The translations under genes and the position numbers were made by a program. Shown here piece by piece: positions 26,686 to 35,236 of a stretch of 64,000 nucleotides of DNA (within the stretch, counting starts at the first letter, position 1; every line of letters begins with the position of its first letter). The stretch is from Microbulbifer agarilyticus S89 (GTDB lineage Bacteria; Pseudomonadota; Gammaproteobacteria; Pseudomonadales; Cellvibrionaceae), in the NCBI RefSeq assembly GCF_000220505.1, contig NZ_AFPJ01000052.1:52361-116360 (forward strand). Reading direction: 5' to 3'. The notes below the pieces were generated by a model. That model did no database searches, was not told where the DNA came from, and saw only the letters and a program-made list of their open reading frames with translations.

Positions 26686-26911
26686 GAAACCGCTTAATAG
26701 AGTGACTGTTTGTTCAGGCCCCTGAGGCGGCCTGATTAGCAAGCGGGACATTATACCCCGCGGATACCCGCTGGGGACTCCCAGCGCCTCTTCTTAGAAT
26801 TGCGCCCGTCATACCTGTCCTATACTCAAGCGAAAGGCGCGTATTACCACCGCGCTCGACTATCGTGCAGACCAGCTCGCCGCGTACCTGCGGCCACTTC
26901 GAGGAGCCTCC

Positions 26912-28393
26912 ATGCAAGACCTCAAGCCAAGACCCCCAGCCAGTGCCGGGGAGATGATGGGACACCCCAAGGGGTTATACCTCCTGTTTGGCACCGAGAT
27001 GTGGGAACGCCTCAGCTACTACGGGATGCGCGGCATCTTCGTGTTCTACCTGACCTCGGCGACCACCGCGGCGGTATTTGGCTGGGAGGCACTGTCGCAG
27101 TCGGAGTTGCAGTCCAAGGCGCTCAGCTACCTGGGCTGGTACGCCATGCTGGTGTACCTGACGCCCATCATTGGCGGCTGGATGGCAGACAACAAATGGG
27201 GCCAGCGGCGCTGCATCATGTTTGGCGGCGTGCTGATGATGCTCGGGCAGTTTGCCCTGGGCTTCCCCCACAGCTGGCTACCGGACGGTACCGAGATCTA
27301 CATGCTGTGGCTGGGCCTTGCCCTGATGATCCTCGGCAACGGCTTCTTTAAGCCCAACATCTCCACCATGGTGGGGGACCTCTACGAAGAAGGCGACAAA
27401 CGCCGGGATACCGCGTTCACTATTTTCTATATGGGGATCAACTTGGGTTCCATTCTCGGCTATCTGGTTATCGGCTGGATCGGTGAGAAAGTGGATTACC
27501 AGCTGGCCTTTTTCTGCGCCGGCCTGGGCATGCTTCTGGGCCTGATCCTGCAGGCTACCCAGTCAAACAAGCTGCTCGGTGAAATCGGCAACCAGCCGTC
27601 CGCCAAACTCGGCCTGAAACCAAACCTCGGCGATGCAGAGAAAAAGCGCCCACTGACTCTGGAAGAGCGCGACCGCATCAAGGTGATCCTGATCCTGGGC
27701 CTGTTCACGGTGATTTTCTGGGCCGGGTTTGAGCAGGCGGCGGGTTCGATGAACCTGTTCGCCAAATACAATACCGACCTGCATATTTTCGGTTTTGAGA
27801 TTCCCGCGAGCTGGCTGCAGATGGTCAACCCGTTGTTTATCATCATCCTTGCACCGGTGATGGCGAGTATCTGGGTAGGGCTCGGTTCCCGCGAACCGAC
27901 CTCGCCAGCAAAGTTCAGCCTCGGGCTTATATTCCTCGGCCTGGGCTTCGTTTCCATGGTGGGCGCGGCGCTACAGATCGGTGACTCAGAAACCGCAAAG
28001 GCGAGCCCGTGGTGGCTGGTAGCGGCCTATATCTGTCACACCATTGGTGAGCTGTGCCTGTCGCCCATTGGCCTATCCATGGTGACCAAACTGGCTCCGC
28101 TGCGCTACCTCAGTGTCATGATGGGCCTGTGGTTTGCGTTTATTGGCATTGCAAACAAGGGTGCGGCGGAAATCGGCAAGCTCGTGGGCGAAACCGGGCC
28201 GCTGGCGACTTTTGGCGGGGTGGCAATCGCCGCGATTACCGCCGGGATTATTCTGTTCTTCATCCGCGAAAAACTGGTGGACTGGATGCACGGTGCGGAG
28301 GAAGAGAATACCGAAATCAAGGAGACCGTGGATAAAGAAGTGGGCATTACCGCGGACCACGATATTGCGCCACAGAAAAAGTTTGGGGAGTAA
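26912..28393 (+). CDS. POT-family proton-coupled peptide transporter
   Basis: 493 residues, 14 membrane segments expected. POT/PTR carriers bring di- and tripeptides into the cell with protons. Hallmarks: GTEMWERLSYYGMRGIFVFYL (the ExxER motif), GGWMADNKWGQRR, FKPNISTMVGDLY and GINLGSILGYLVIG. Later, FWAGFEQAAGSMNLFA and SPIGLSMVTKLAP are typical. GAGGAG lies just before the ATG. A second family member is encoded at 62433-63968; the two are clearly paralogues but not close copies. Together with the TonB-dependent receptors it may form a peptide-uptake route (inference). Confidence 0.93.
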   Translation: MQDLKPRPPASAGEMMGHPKGLYLLFGTEMWERLSYYGMRGIFVFYLTSATTAAVFGWEALSQSELQSKALSYLGWYAMLVYLTPIIGGWMADNKWGQRRCIMFGGVLMMLGQFALGFPHSWLPDGTEIYMLWLGLALMILGNGFFKPNISTMVGDLYEEGDKRRDTAFTIFYMGINLGSILGYLVIGWIGEKVDYQLAFFCAGLGMLLGLILQATQSNKLLGEIGNQPSAKLGLKPNLGDAEKKRPLTLEERDRIKVILILGLFTVIFWAGFEQAAGSMNLFAKYNTDLHIFGFEIPASWLQMVNPLFIIILAPVMASIWVGLGSREPTSPAKFSLGLIFLGLGFVSMVGAALQIGDSETAKASPWWLVAAYICHTIGELCLSPIGLSMVTKLAPLRYLSVMMGLWFAFIGIANKGAAEIGKLVGETGPLATFGGVAIAAITAGIILFFIREKLVDWMHGAEEENTEIKETVDKEVGITADHDIAPQKKFGE

Positions 28394-28420
28394 CCTCAAT
28401 CCGGAAACTTCTACAGTGGC

Positions 28421-28532
28421 GGCAAAGCACTGGGTGGAAGTTTTCGGGACCGCTGTGAATACATCCCTGTACGCTGCGTCGGCGACGTCCCTGTCGCCGA
28501 CGCTCCCGAAAACTTCCACCCAGCACTTTGCC
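28421..28532. repeat. nested palindromic intergenic element
   Basis: A 112-base element between two convergent genes. The outer arms (28421-28449 and 28504-28532) are complementary over 29 bases with two mismatches. Inside is a perfect 11-base-pair hairpin (28476-28486 with 28493-28503, loop GTCCCT) and a small TACA/TGTA hairpin (28460-28471). It may end both converging transcripts, but lacks T runs. It has the look of a dispersed palindromic repeat. Confidence 0.75.
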
Positions 28533-28556
28533 TTCAGTCGACTGTAATTACTCCGA

Positions 28557-29738
28557 TCAACGCCCTTTCACCAGATAGGCAATCGCCCTATCCAACCCCT
28601 CAATAGTCATCGGATACATCTGGCCATTGACGAGTTTCTGGGTCATAGCGGTACTGGCGGTGTACTGCCAGTATTCTTCACCGGTGGGATTGAGCCATAC
28701 CAGCTTATCGTAAGTATCGGTTACCCGCTGCATCCAGGCCGCGCCAGGTTCCTCATTCATATGCTCAACGCTGCCGTAGCGGCTGGTGATCTCATAGGGA
28801 GCCATTGCTGCGTCACCCACAAAAATTACTTTGTAATCCTTGCCGTAAGTCCGCAGTACCTCTACCAGCGGTGTGGATTCTGAATAGCGACGCTGGTTGT
28901 CTTTCCACACATGCTCGTACACAAAATTGTGGAAATAGAAATACTCCAGATGCTTGAACTCACTGCGGCAGGCAGAAAACAGCTCCTCGCACTGTTTGAC
29001 GTAGGGGTCCATAGAGCCACCCACATCAAAAAAAATCAGCACTTTTACCGCATTGTGACGCTCGGGTACCATCTGGATATCCAGCAGGCCGGCATTGCGC
29101 GCGGTTGAGCGAATGGTGTTATCCAGATCCAGTTCTTCCGCGGCGCCACTGCGCGCGAACTTGCGCAACTTGCGCAACGCCACCTGGATATTCCGCGTGC
29201 CCAGGCTGACACTGTCATCCAGGTTGCGGAACTGACGCTTTTCCCACACCTTGGATGCAGATTTATTGCGGCTCTTGCCGCCCACGCGGATACCACCCGG
29301 GTGATAACCGCTGTTGCCGAACGGACTGGTGCCGCCAGTGCCGATCCATTTGTTGCCGCCACTGTGGCGTTTCTTCTGCTCTTCAAGACGCTTCTTGAAT
29401 TCTTCCAGCATCTTCTCGAGCCCACCCATGGACTCGATCTTGGCTTTTTCCTCGTCACTGAGCTGTTTCATAAACTCAGCGCGCAACCAGTCTTCCGGAA
29501 TCATCTGCTCCAGAATGTCGTCGAGGGATTCCAGATCCTTGAAGTACGCGGCAAAGGCACGGTCGAATTTATCAAAGTGCTTCTCGTCTTTGACCAGACA
29601 GGTGCGGGCGAGAAAGTAGAAGTCATCGAGGTTGGCATACACCAGACGCTGCTGGAGCGCTTCCAGCAGCGACAGCAGCTCGGTGATAGACACCGGGAGC
29701 TGGTGGCGACGGAGGTTTAAAAAGAATCCAATGAGCAT
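28557..29738 (-). CDS. VWA-domain CoxE-like protein
   Basis: 393 residues of the VWA-containing CoxE family, partners of MoxR AAA+ ATPases. N-terminal helical region (FFLNLRRHQLPVSITELLSLLEAL), a charged middle (LEKMLEEFKKRLEEQKKR) and a C-terminal VWA fold with the MIDAS-like DVGGSMD, then FHNFVYEHVW and VIFVGDAAMAPYE. The MIDAS reads DxGxS, as is common in this subfamily. Such pairs are thought to load metal cofactors or remodel protein complexes; the target is unknown here. It starts 9 bases after the moxR-like gene, so they are one operon. Confidence 0.88.
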   Translation of the reverse strand: MLIGFFLNLRRHQLPVSITELLSLLEALQQRLVYANLDDFYFLARTCLVKDEKHFDKFDRAFAAYFKDLESLDDILEQMIPEDWLRAEFMKQLSDEEKAKIESMGGLEKMLEEFKKRLEEQKKRHSGGNKWIGTGGTSPFGNSGYHPGGIRVGGKSRNKSASKVWEKRQFRNLDDSVSLGTRNIQVALRKLRKFARSGAAEELDLDNTIRSTARNAGLLDIQMVPERHNAVKVLIFFDVGGSMDPYVKQCEELFSACRSEFKHLEYFYFHNFVYEHVWKDNQRRYSESTPLVEVLRTYGKDYKVIFVGDAAMAPYEITSRYGSVEHMNEEPGAAWMQRVTDTYDKLVWLNPTGEEYWQYTASTAMTQKLVNGQMYPMTIEGLDRAIAYLVKGR

Positions 29739-29747
29739 GGTTTCGCT

Positions 29748-30593
29748 CTAGCGGCCTTCGCGACGCGCCATAAATGCCAGACGCTCCAGCATATGTACGT
29801 CCTGCTCATTTTTCAGCAGCGCGCCATAAAGTGGCGGAATCGCCGAGCTGCCATCGCGGTTTTTCAGCACATCTTCTGAAATATCATCCGCCATCAACAG
29901 CTTCAGCCAGTCGATCAGCTCGGAGGTAGAAGGTTTTTTCTTCAGCCCCGGTACGTCTCGGATCTGGAAAAACACATCCATTGCCTCTGCCACCAGCTGT
30001 TGCTTGATGTCCGGGTAGTGCACATCCACGATTTTTTGCATGGTGGCACGATCGGGGAAGCTGATGTAATGGAAGAAACAGCGGCGCAAGAAGGCATCCG
30101 GCAACTCCTTCTCATTGTTGGAGGTAATAATGACAATCGGGCGGTGCTTGGCCGTGATTGTCTCCCCGGTTTCGTAGACAAAGAATTGCATACGGTCGAT
30201 TTCCACCAGCAGGTCGTTGGGGAATTCGATATCCGCCTTGTCGATTTCATCAATTAGCAGCACCACGCGCTCGTCGGCCTCGAAGGCCTCCCACAACTTA
30301 CCCTTCTTGATGTAGTTGCCGATGTCGTGCACCCGGTCCACCCCCAGCTGGGAGTCGCGCAGGCGCGATACCGCATCGTATTCATACAGGCCCTGCTGCG
30401 CCTTGGTGGTGGACTTGATATGCCACTGGATCAGCTTCAGCCCCAGGCTACTGGCCACCTCTTCCGCCAACAGCGTCTTACCGGTGCCTGGCTCCCCCTT
30501 GATCAGCAGAGGACGCTGCAGGGTTACCGCCGCATCGACCGCCATCTGCAGGTCGTCTGTGGCCACATAGTTGTCGGTACCGGTGAATTTCAT
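29748..30593 (-). CDS. MoxR-family AAA+ ATPase
   Basis: 281 residues from the ATG at 30593, which has GGAG five bases before; a longer frame starts at 30629. Walker A is LIKGEPGTGKTLLAEE, Walker B VVLLIDEIDKAD, and the arginine-finger region LPDAFLRRCFFHYI. MoxR proteins act as chaperone-like ATPases with VWA partners; the partner is encoded directly downstream. No dedicated substrate gene is evident next to them. Confidence 0.92.
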   Translation of the reverse strand: MKFTGTDNYVATDDLQMAVDAAVTLQRPLLIKGEPGTGKTLLAEEVASSLGLKLIQWHIKSTTKAQQGLYEYDAVSRLRDSQLGVDRVHDIGNYIKKGKLWEAFEADERVVLLIDEIDKADIEFPNDLLVEIDRMQFFVYETGETITAKHRPIVIITSNNEKELPDAFLRRCFFHYISFPDRATMQKIVDVHYPDIKQQLVAEAMDVFFQIRDVPGLKKKPSTSELIDWLKLLMADDISEDVLKNRDGSSAIPPLYGALLKNEQDVHMLERLAFMARREGR

Positions 30594-30743
30594 GTCTACT
30601 CCGAATGCCTGAGAATCGTAAGTATCCATGGTAAAGGAAGCCCACGGGGGGCCAAAGGCGGAATCGGTCAGATTGGATGACAGCAGCGGCCGCGCCCGGG
30701 CAAAGCGCGACCAAGAATTAGATATCAGTCAGGAATACTGGGT

Positions 30744-31424
30744 TCAGGCTGCCTCGGTGCGTCGACGGCGCACCACCTGACGGCCCTTGTCGGTGATGTA
30801 CCAGCGAATGCCCAGGTGGCTGTGAATCTTGCCCACCATCTCCAGCACCAGCAGGCTGTTCAGGGCGCGCGCCACGGAGTTCGTCTCCATATTGCCCTCC
30901 TGCACCATGCCGGCCAAAGAGCGGAATACGCACTCGCCGCTGTTCAGCAGGTTCAGTACATGCAGCGCGTTGTCGTCGAGCTTGCGGATCTGGTTGAAAT
31001 CCAGGGTCGGCCCCTGATCCGGATCCCCTTCAATCTCGTGCTCCAGCAGCGGCATGATTTCCAGCTGCATAGCGCGGATTTCCTGCTCGAGATTTTCCAC
31101 GCGGGCACGGGCGATACTGGCGTCGCGCAGCTGGCGACGCGCGGCATTAAACACGAACATGCGCGAAGCAATGGCGGCGAGCAGGCAATAGCCGGTAAAG
31201 ATCAGCAGCCGGGAGGGATTTCCCTGAATCTCGATCAGCAGGTCGCTCTGGGTGAACTTCAAAAAGATCGGCACCATTAACGCGCCGCACAGCCCCATGA
31301 TCAGGCAGCGTGCCAGGCCTGCGGGATCCTCTTCGGTAAACAACATCTGGTAATAATTGACCAGGCCCCCGAGGATTCCGGAGACCAGCATTACGGCGGT
31401 CAGTATAAGGAGGTGATCGAGCAT
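30744..31424 (-). CDS. membrane protein with C-terminal winged-helix-like domain
   Basis: 226 residues, not assigned with certainty. Three hydrophobic segments at about 4-24, 38-56 and 71-88 (LILTAVMLVSGILGGLVNYY; LIMGLCGALMVPIFL; LLIFTGYCLLAAIAS) are followed by a coiled coil (about 95-125). A soluble domain of about 85 residues follows, with helix-turn-helix character (ALHVLNLLNSGECVFRSLAG, then ARALNSLLVLEMVGKI) and an Arg-rich end. The GGLVNYY segment resembles proteins annotated as YEATS-associated helix-containing, but I could not confirm this. It may sense a membrane signal and act on DNA or protein. Confidence 0.6.
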   Translation of the reverse strand: MLDHLLILTAVMLVSGILGGLVNYYQMLFTEEDPAGLARCLIMGLCGALMVPIFLKFTQSDLLIEIQGNPSRLLIFTGYCLLAAIASRMFVFNAARRQLRDASIARARVENLEQEIRAMQLEIMPLLEHEIEGDPDQGPTLDFNQIRKLDDNALHVLNLLNSGECVFRSLAGMVQEGNMETNSVARALNSLLVLEMVGKIHSHLGIRWYITDKGRQVVRRRRTEAA

Positions 31425-31632
31425 CCCTGTCCCTTCATTCCATGCACAGTAAACGCCACGACAGGCACTTTTTGTGATTGTTAAGAACGATATGTTTAGC
31501 TGTTTTACGACGGGCTTTAGTAGATATAGCAGCTAGCAGCAGGGACGGCCCAGACGAGCCAAGGGGAAAGAGGAACTTTGCGCCAGTAACCGCCTGAGGT
31601 ACAGACTGGCGCACGCATTGGGATATACGACG

Positions 31633-32034
31633 TCAGTACTGGTCACTTTCCGTCATGGGTCGGTCTTTGCGGCGTCGCAACATCAGTTTGATAATCCCGA
31701 CAACCAGCATCACCGCAAAGGCTCCAGCGGCGGCAAATACCAGGCTGGCAGAAACTTCCGGCGTGGCGCCCTCTTCCTCAAACAGAGTTTGATACACAAA
31801 TAACGGCAATAGTGGTACCAGCGGGCCATCGGCCATTTCACCCCGCGCCGGCACCAGCAACACAGTTGCCGCTTCCAGCAAAATCAGGTTGCGCACCCAG
31901 GACCACCCCCAGTTCCGCATAAACCACCAGCCTGCCGCCAGTAGAACGACTACCCCAGCGGCATACACGGCCCAGGCTAATTTGAACTCTTCCACGATTT
32001 CTCTGCTCTTGTTATTACTGCCAACGTCGTGCAC
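31633..32034 (-). CDS. small membrane protein of unknown function
   Basis: 133 residues from a GTG at 32034, with other in-frame starts possible. Three hydrophobic segments: AVYAAGVVVLLAAGWWFM, NLILLEAATVLLVPA and SLVFAAAGAFAVMLVVGIIKLML. Between the second and third is a periplasmic or cytosolic loop (PLVPLLPLFVYQTLFEEEG), and a basic tail ends the protein. The pattern is seen in short conserved proteins next to ycgN in related bacteria, but I do not recognise a function. Confidence 0.55.
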   Translation of the reverse strand: MHDVGSNNKSREIVEEFKLAWAVYAAGVVVLLAAGWWFMRNWGWSWVRNLILLEAATVLLVPARGEMADGPLVPLLPLFVYQTLFEEEGATPEVSASLVFAAAGAFAVMLVVGIIKLMLRRRKDRPMTESDQY

Positions 32035-32154
32035 CTTGAAACGGAATTATCCAGTCACAGATACACGCTAAAAATCTTTTATCGCGCGCTTCGCCGGTGC
32101 GGTATCCGACTATTCATCATCGATCTCTTCATCACAGATCTATCCATCTGCGAC

Positions 32155-32607
32155 CTAGTCATCTCCAACCCAGGTAACGATGTATTCCTCGTAGTCTTCC
32201 ACATCTACTTCGGTTTCGCTGATGACTTTGTCACGCACCGATATACCCGCGCGATGGACCGACTCGGGATCACCGGAAACCAGTGGGTGCCAGTCGGGCA
32301 GGTCACCCCCTGCGGCGAGAATGCGATAAGCACAGGTTGCCGGCAACCAGGTAAAATCCACCGCGCGCTGGGGCGTCAACTGGGTACAGCCCGGCACCTG
32401 CTGCATGCGGTTAGCATAGTCTGTACAACGACAACTGTGGCCATCCAGCAACTTGCAGGAAACACAGGTCGTGGCGACTTCCCCGGTCTCTTCATCCTGC
32501 AGCCGGTGAAGACAGCAGCGCCCGCATCCATCGCATAACGACTCCCACTCGGCGTCCGTCATCTCCGCGAGGGATTTTCTTTGCCAGAACGGCCGCTGAC
32601 TTACCAC
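32155..32607 (-). CDS. ycgN: YcgN-family Cys-cluster protein
   Basis: 150 residues of the UPF0260/YcgN family. Cysteine cluster CDGCGRCC at about 26-33, then TTCVSCKLLDGHSCRC and PGCTQL, a pattern expected to bind zinc or an iron-sulphur centre. Position next to ycgL and rnd is the gene order found in many gammaproteobacteria. Function in the cell is not known. Confidence 0.92.
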   Translation of the reverse strand: MVSQRPFWQRKSLAEMTDAEWESLCDGCGRCCLHRLQDEETGEVATTCVSCKLLDGHSCRCTDYANRMQQVPGCTQLTPQRAVDFTWLPATCAYRILAAGGDLPDWHPLVSGDPESVHRAGISVRDKVISETEVDVEDYEEYIVTWVGDD

Positions 32608-32636
32608 GATTGCTACCTCACCAGCATGAATGAATG

Positions 32637-32930
32637 TCAGCCGCGAGACAGCTTGCTGTTCTGTGCTGCAATCGCCCGCATTTCATCGTCCACCACCGGC
32701 GGCATTTGCAGGTAGAAACCCTGCTCCTGCAGCTGCTTGATAACCGTCTCGGCTTCGGCACGCGCCAGAGTGCGCTCCGGGGTCAGGATCAGGGTCGTGA
32801 CATGTACCGGTTCGCCGAACAGTTCCTGCAGTTTGTCTGGCACACGCGCCAGCCCTTCCTGCTTTTGTACATACAGATACATTTCCTGTTCCCGCGGGCT
32901 GCGGTAAATATCGCACAGGAGCTTAGTCAT
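32637..32930 (-). CDS. ycgL: YcgL-domain protein
   Basis: 97 residues, the standard length of the YcgL family: LCDIYRSPREQEMYLYV at the start, FGEPVHVTTLILTPERTLARA in the middle and GFYLQMPPV near the end. Small cytosolic protein of unknown role, conserved with rnd. The start overlaps the stop of rnd by 4 bases. Confidence 0.93.
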   Translation of the reverse strand: MTKLLCDIYRSPREQEMYLYVQKQEGLARVPDKLQELFGEPVHVTTLILTPERTLARAEAETVIKQLQEQGFYLQMPPVVDDEMRAIAAQNSKLSRG

Positions 32931-34087
32931 ACATCTAACTCTTTCAATGCCTGCAGTAACGGCTCACCCACTACTGCACGGCGCCAACCAGTAAGGCGCC
33001 CTTCCAATGTTGGTTGCTGGGCCTGCACCAGCACTTCCAGCTCTTTTTTGCGCACCAGAATTTCGGGAGGCAGCCCCGCCGCTTCCGCCAGCTCGGTAAC
33101 CTTTTTACGCAACAGCTTGAGGATCTCGCCCTGTTCGCGGTTCAGTGGCTGTGGCAGTCGGGCGGGCAGGTCCTCGCGTTCGGCCGCAGCAGAAATAATT
33201 TCCAGCAATGTTTCGCCATAGCGCCGTAAGGTTTTTCCTTCGAGCCCTGGCTGTGCCAGGGTAGCCAGGTACTTGGGCATATGCTGGGCCAGCGCCATGC
33301 ACACATTTTCTTTGATCAGGTGGTTGCGCGGCATATCCCGCGCACGGGCCTCGCGCTCACGCCAGGCACACAGGTCCTGCAACACCGCAAGCTGGTTCTG
33401 GCGCAGGCGCCAGGCACCTTTTACCTTGCGATAATACAGCGCAGGCGGTTCAGGCTGACGCGCGGCAGCCACCATGGCTGTACAATCTTCCCAGAGCCAG
33501 TCGAGACGGTCCTGCTCGCGCAAGCGCTTTACCAATATGCCATACACCAACGGCAACCACACCACATCCAATGCGGCATAGTTTTTTTGCGAATCACTGA
33601 GTGGCCGTTGCAGCCAGTCGGAGCGGGTTTCACTTTTCGGTAAATCGATCTGCAACAGCTGGCTTACCGTGGCTGCATAGCCCAGGCCCGCCCCCATGCC
33701 GCTGATTGCCGCGGCGATCTGGGTATCAAAAATCGGGTCTGGGATTACACCGAGCAGGCGCTCCAGAGTTTCCAGATCCTCACTGCAGGAGTGCATGATT
33801 TTCACCACGCGCGTGTCTTGCAGCAATTCTTTGAGGGGCACTAAATTGTCGATCGCAAGGTTATCGATCAGGTAGCAGTGCTTACCATCACCCACCTGCA
33901 CCAGCGCCGGCTGTGGATAAAAGGTGCGGCTGCGCATGAACTCGGTATCCAGCGCAATGGCACTCTGGGTGCGCCAGCGCGCACACAATTCCGCCAACTG
34001 CTCATCGCTGTCGATCCAGATCGGTGTGGCATCAACCAGCTGCTTGCTTTCCGCACTGAATGACTCAGCGTTAAATAAATCCGCCAT
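32927..34087 (-). CDS. rnd: ribonuclease D
   Basis: 386 residues. RNase D trims 3' ends of tRNA precursors. DEDD exonuclease motifs: ALDTEFMRSRTFYPQPALVQ (Exo I), MHSCSEDLETL (Exo II) and NYAALDVVWLPLVY (Exo III). A tandem HRDC region follows (LCAWREREARARDMPRNHL and LPPEILVRKKELEVLV). It overlaps ycgL, and recR ends immediately upstream, so rnd, ycgL and perhaps ycgN are co-transcribed. Confidence 0.95.
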   Translation of the reverse strand: MADLFNAESFSAESKQLVDATPIWIDSDEQLAELCARWRTQSAIALDTEFMRSRTFYPQPALVQVGDGKHCYLIDNLAIDNLVPLKELLQDTRVVKIMHSCSEDLETLERLLGVIPDPIFDTQIAAAISGMGAGLGYAATVSQLLQIDLPKSETRSDWLQRPLSDSQKNYAALDVVWLPLVYGILVKRLREQDRLDWLWEDCTAMVAAARQPEPPALYYRKVKGAWRLRQNQLAVLQDLCAWREREARARDMPRNHLIKENVCMALAQHMPKYLATLAQPGLEGKTLRRYGETLLEIISAAAEREDLPARLPQPLNREQGEILKLLRKKVTELAEAAGLPPEILVRKKELEVLVQAQQPTLEGRLTGWRRAVVGEPLLQALKELDV

Positions 34088-34711
34088 TTACAGCACCGTC
34101 CGACTGTTGAAGGCGTGCGCCAGGGTGCCGCCATCAATGTATTCCAGCTCACCACCGATGGGGACCCCGTGGGCGATGCGACTGACCGCCACCCCTTTGG
34201 CCCGCGCGCGCTCGGCAATAAACTGGGCGGTGGCCTCGCCTTCCACGGTGGGGTTGGTGGCAATGATCAGCTCGCGAATCATCGGCTCTTCTGCGCCCGC
34301 TTCACTGTTTTGCGTTTCCCCCAGGCGTTCGCCGAGTACATCGAGGCCAATATCCGCAGGTCCCACGCCATCAATAGGCGACAGGTGCCCGTGCAATACA
34401 AAGTAGAGGCCGTGATAGTTACCCGCCTGCTCAATCGCCAGCACATCCGCCGGGGTTTCCACCACGCACAGCAGCGTATGATCGCGGCGCGCGTTGTTGC
34501 ACAGGGCGCAAACTTCCTGCTCGGTCAGGGTACGGCAACGGCTGCAGCGGCCGACTTTCTCGACCGCCTGCTGCAACGAGCTGGCGAGCAGGCCCGCCGC
34601 GTCGCGGTCTTTTTCCAGCAGGTACATTGCCATGCGCTGGGCGGACTTGGGTCCAACCCCGGGCAGGCAGCGCAGTGCGCGAATCAGGTCTTCAATCAGG
34701 GGGCTGAACAT
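34088..34711 (-). CDS. recR: recombination mediator RecR
   Basis: 207 residues. RecR works with RecF/RecO to load RecA onto gapped DNA. Helix-hairpin-helix [16 protein letters not shown], zinc finger [16 protein letters not shown], and Toprim domain with [15 protein letters not shown] and [15 protein letters not shown]. Standard length. The order dnaX-ybaB-recR is conserved in gammaproteobacteria; here a terminator separates ybaB from recR. Confidence 0.97.
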   Translation of the reverse strand: MFSPLIEDLIRALRCLPGVGPKSAQRMAMYLLEKDRDAAGLLASSLQQAVEKVGRCSRCRTLTEQEVCALCNNARRDHTLLCVVETPADVLAIEQAGNYHGLYFVLHGHLSPIDGVGPADIGLDVLGERLGETQNSEAGAEEPMIRELIIATNPTVEGEATAQFIAERARAKGVAVSRIAHGVPIGGELEYIDGGTLAHAFNSRTVL

Positions 34712-34727
34712 ATTTCTTGCTTAAACG

Positions 34728-34750
34728 TAAAAAGGGCCCGCTGCGGGCCC
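34728..34750 (-). terminator. terminator between ybaB and recR
   Basis: On the minus strand GGGCCC (34745-34750), loop of five, GGGCCC (34734-34739), then a T run (34728-34733 read as A on +). It would reduce read-through from dnaX-ybaB into recR. Confidence 0.75.
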
Positions 34751-34815
34751 GGCAAAACTTGGGGACATCAAAACCGGCTAGCGAGCTTTGCCTGAGGCGC
34801 GGTCAACCAGCACTA

Positions 34816-35166
34816 TCAACCAAACGGGAACTTGAAGCCTTCCGGCAGGTTCATGCCTGCACCGAGGTTACCCATCTGTTCTTTCTGCACTTTCTGCACC
34901 GCTTCTTCAACGCGACGCACGGTATCGTTCACCGCCGCGGCCAGCAGGTCTTCGAGCATTTCCTTGTCTTCACTCATCAGGCTTGCATCGATTTTCACAT
35001 CTACCACATCGTGGCGGCCGTTCATGGTGACCTTGATCATGCCAGCTCCGGATTCCCCGGTTACCCGCAGGTCACCCAGCTCTTTCTGCATTTTTTCCAT
35101 GCGCTCCTGCATGTCGGCCTGCATTTTCTGCGCCTGCTGCATTAAATCGCCGAAACCTTTCATCAT
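34816..35166 (-). CDS. ybaB: YbaB/EbfC nucleoid-associated protein
   Basis: 116 residues. Dimeric DNA-binding protein of the YbaB/EbfC family: [24 protein letters not shown] coiled helix, then [19 protein letters not shown]. It lies between dnaX and recR as usual. Two adjacent Met codons (35166 and 35163) could each be the start. Confidence 0.95.
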   Translation of the reverse strand: MMKGFGDLMQQAQKMQADMQERMEKMQKELGDLRVTGESGAGMIKVTMNGRHDVVDVKIDASLMSEDKEMLEDLLAAAVNDTVRRVEEAVQKVQKEQMGNLGAGMNLPEGFKFPFG

Positions 35167-35236
35167 GGCAATTACCTATTTTCCACTTACTTCATTAATT
35201 CGTTTCAAACCGGTGAGTTACCCAGACTACACGCAG

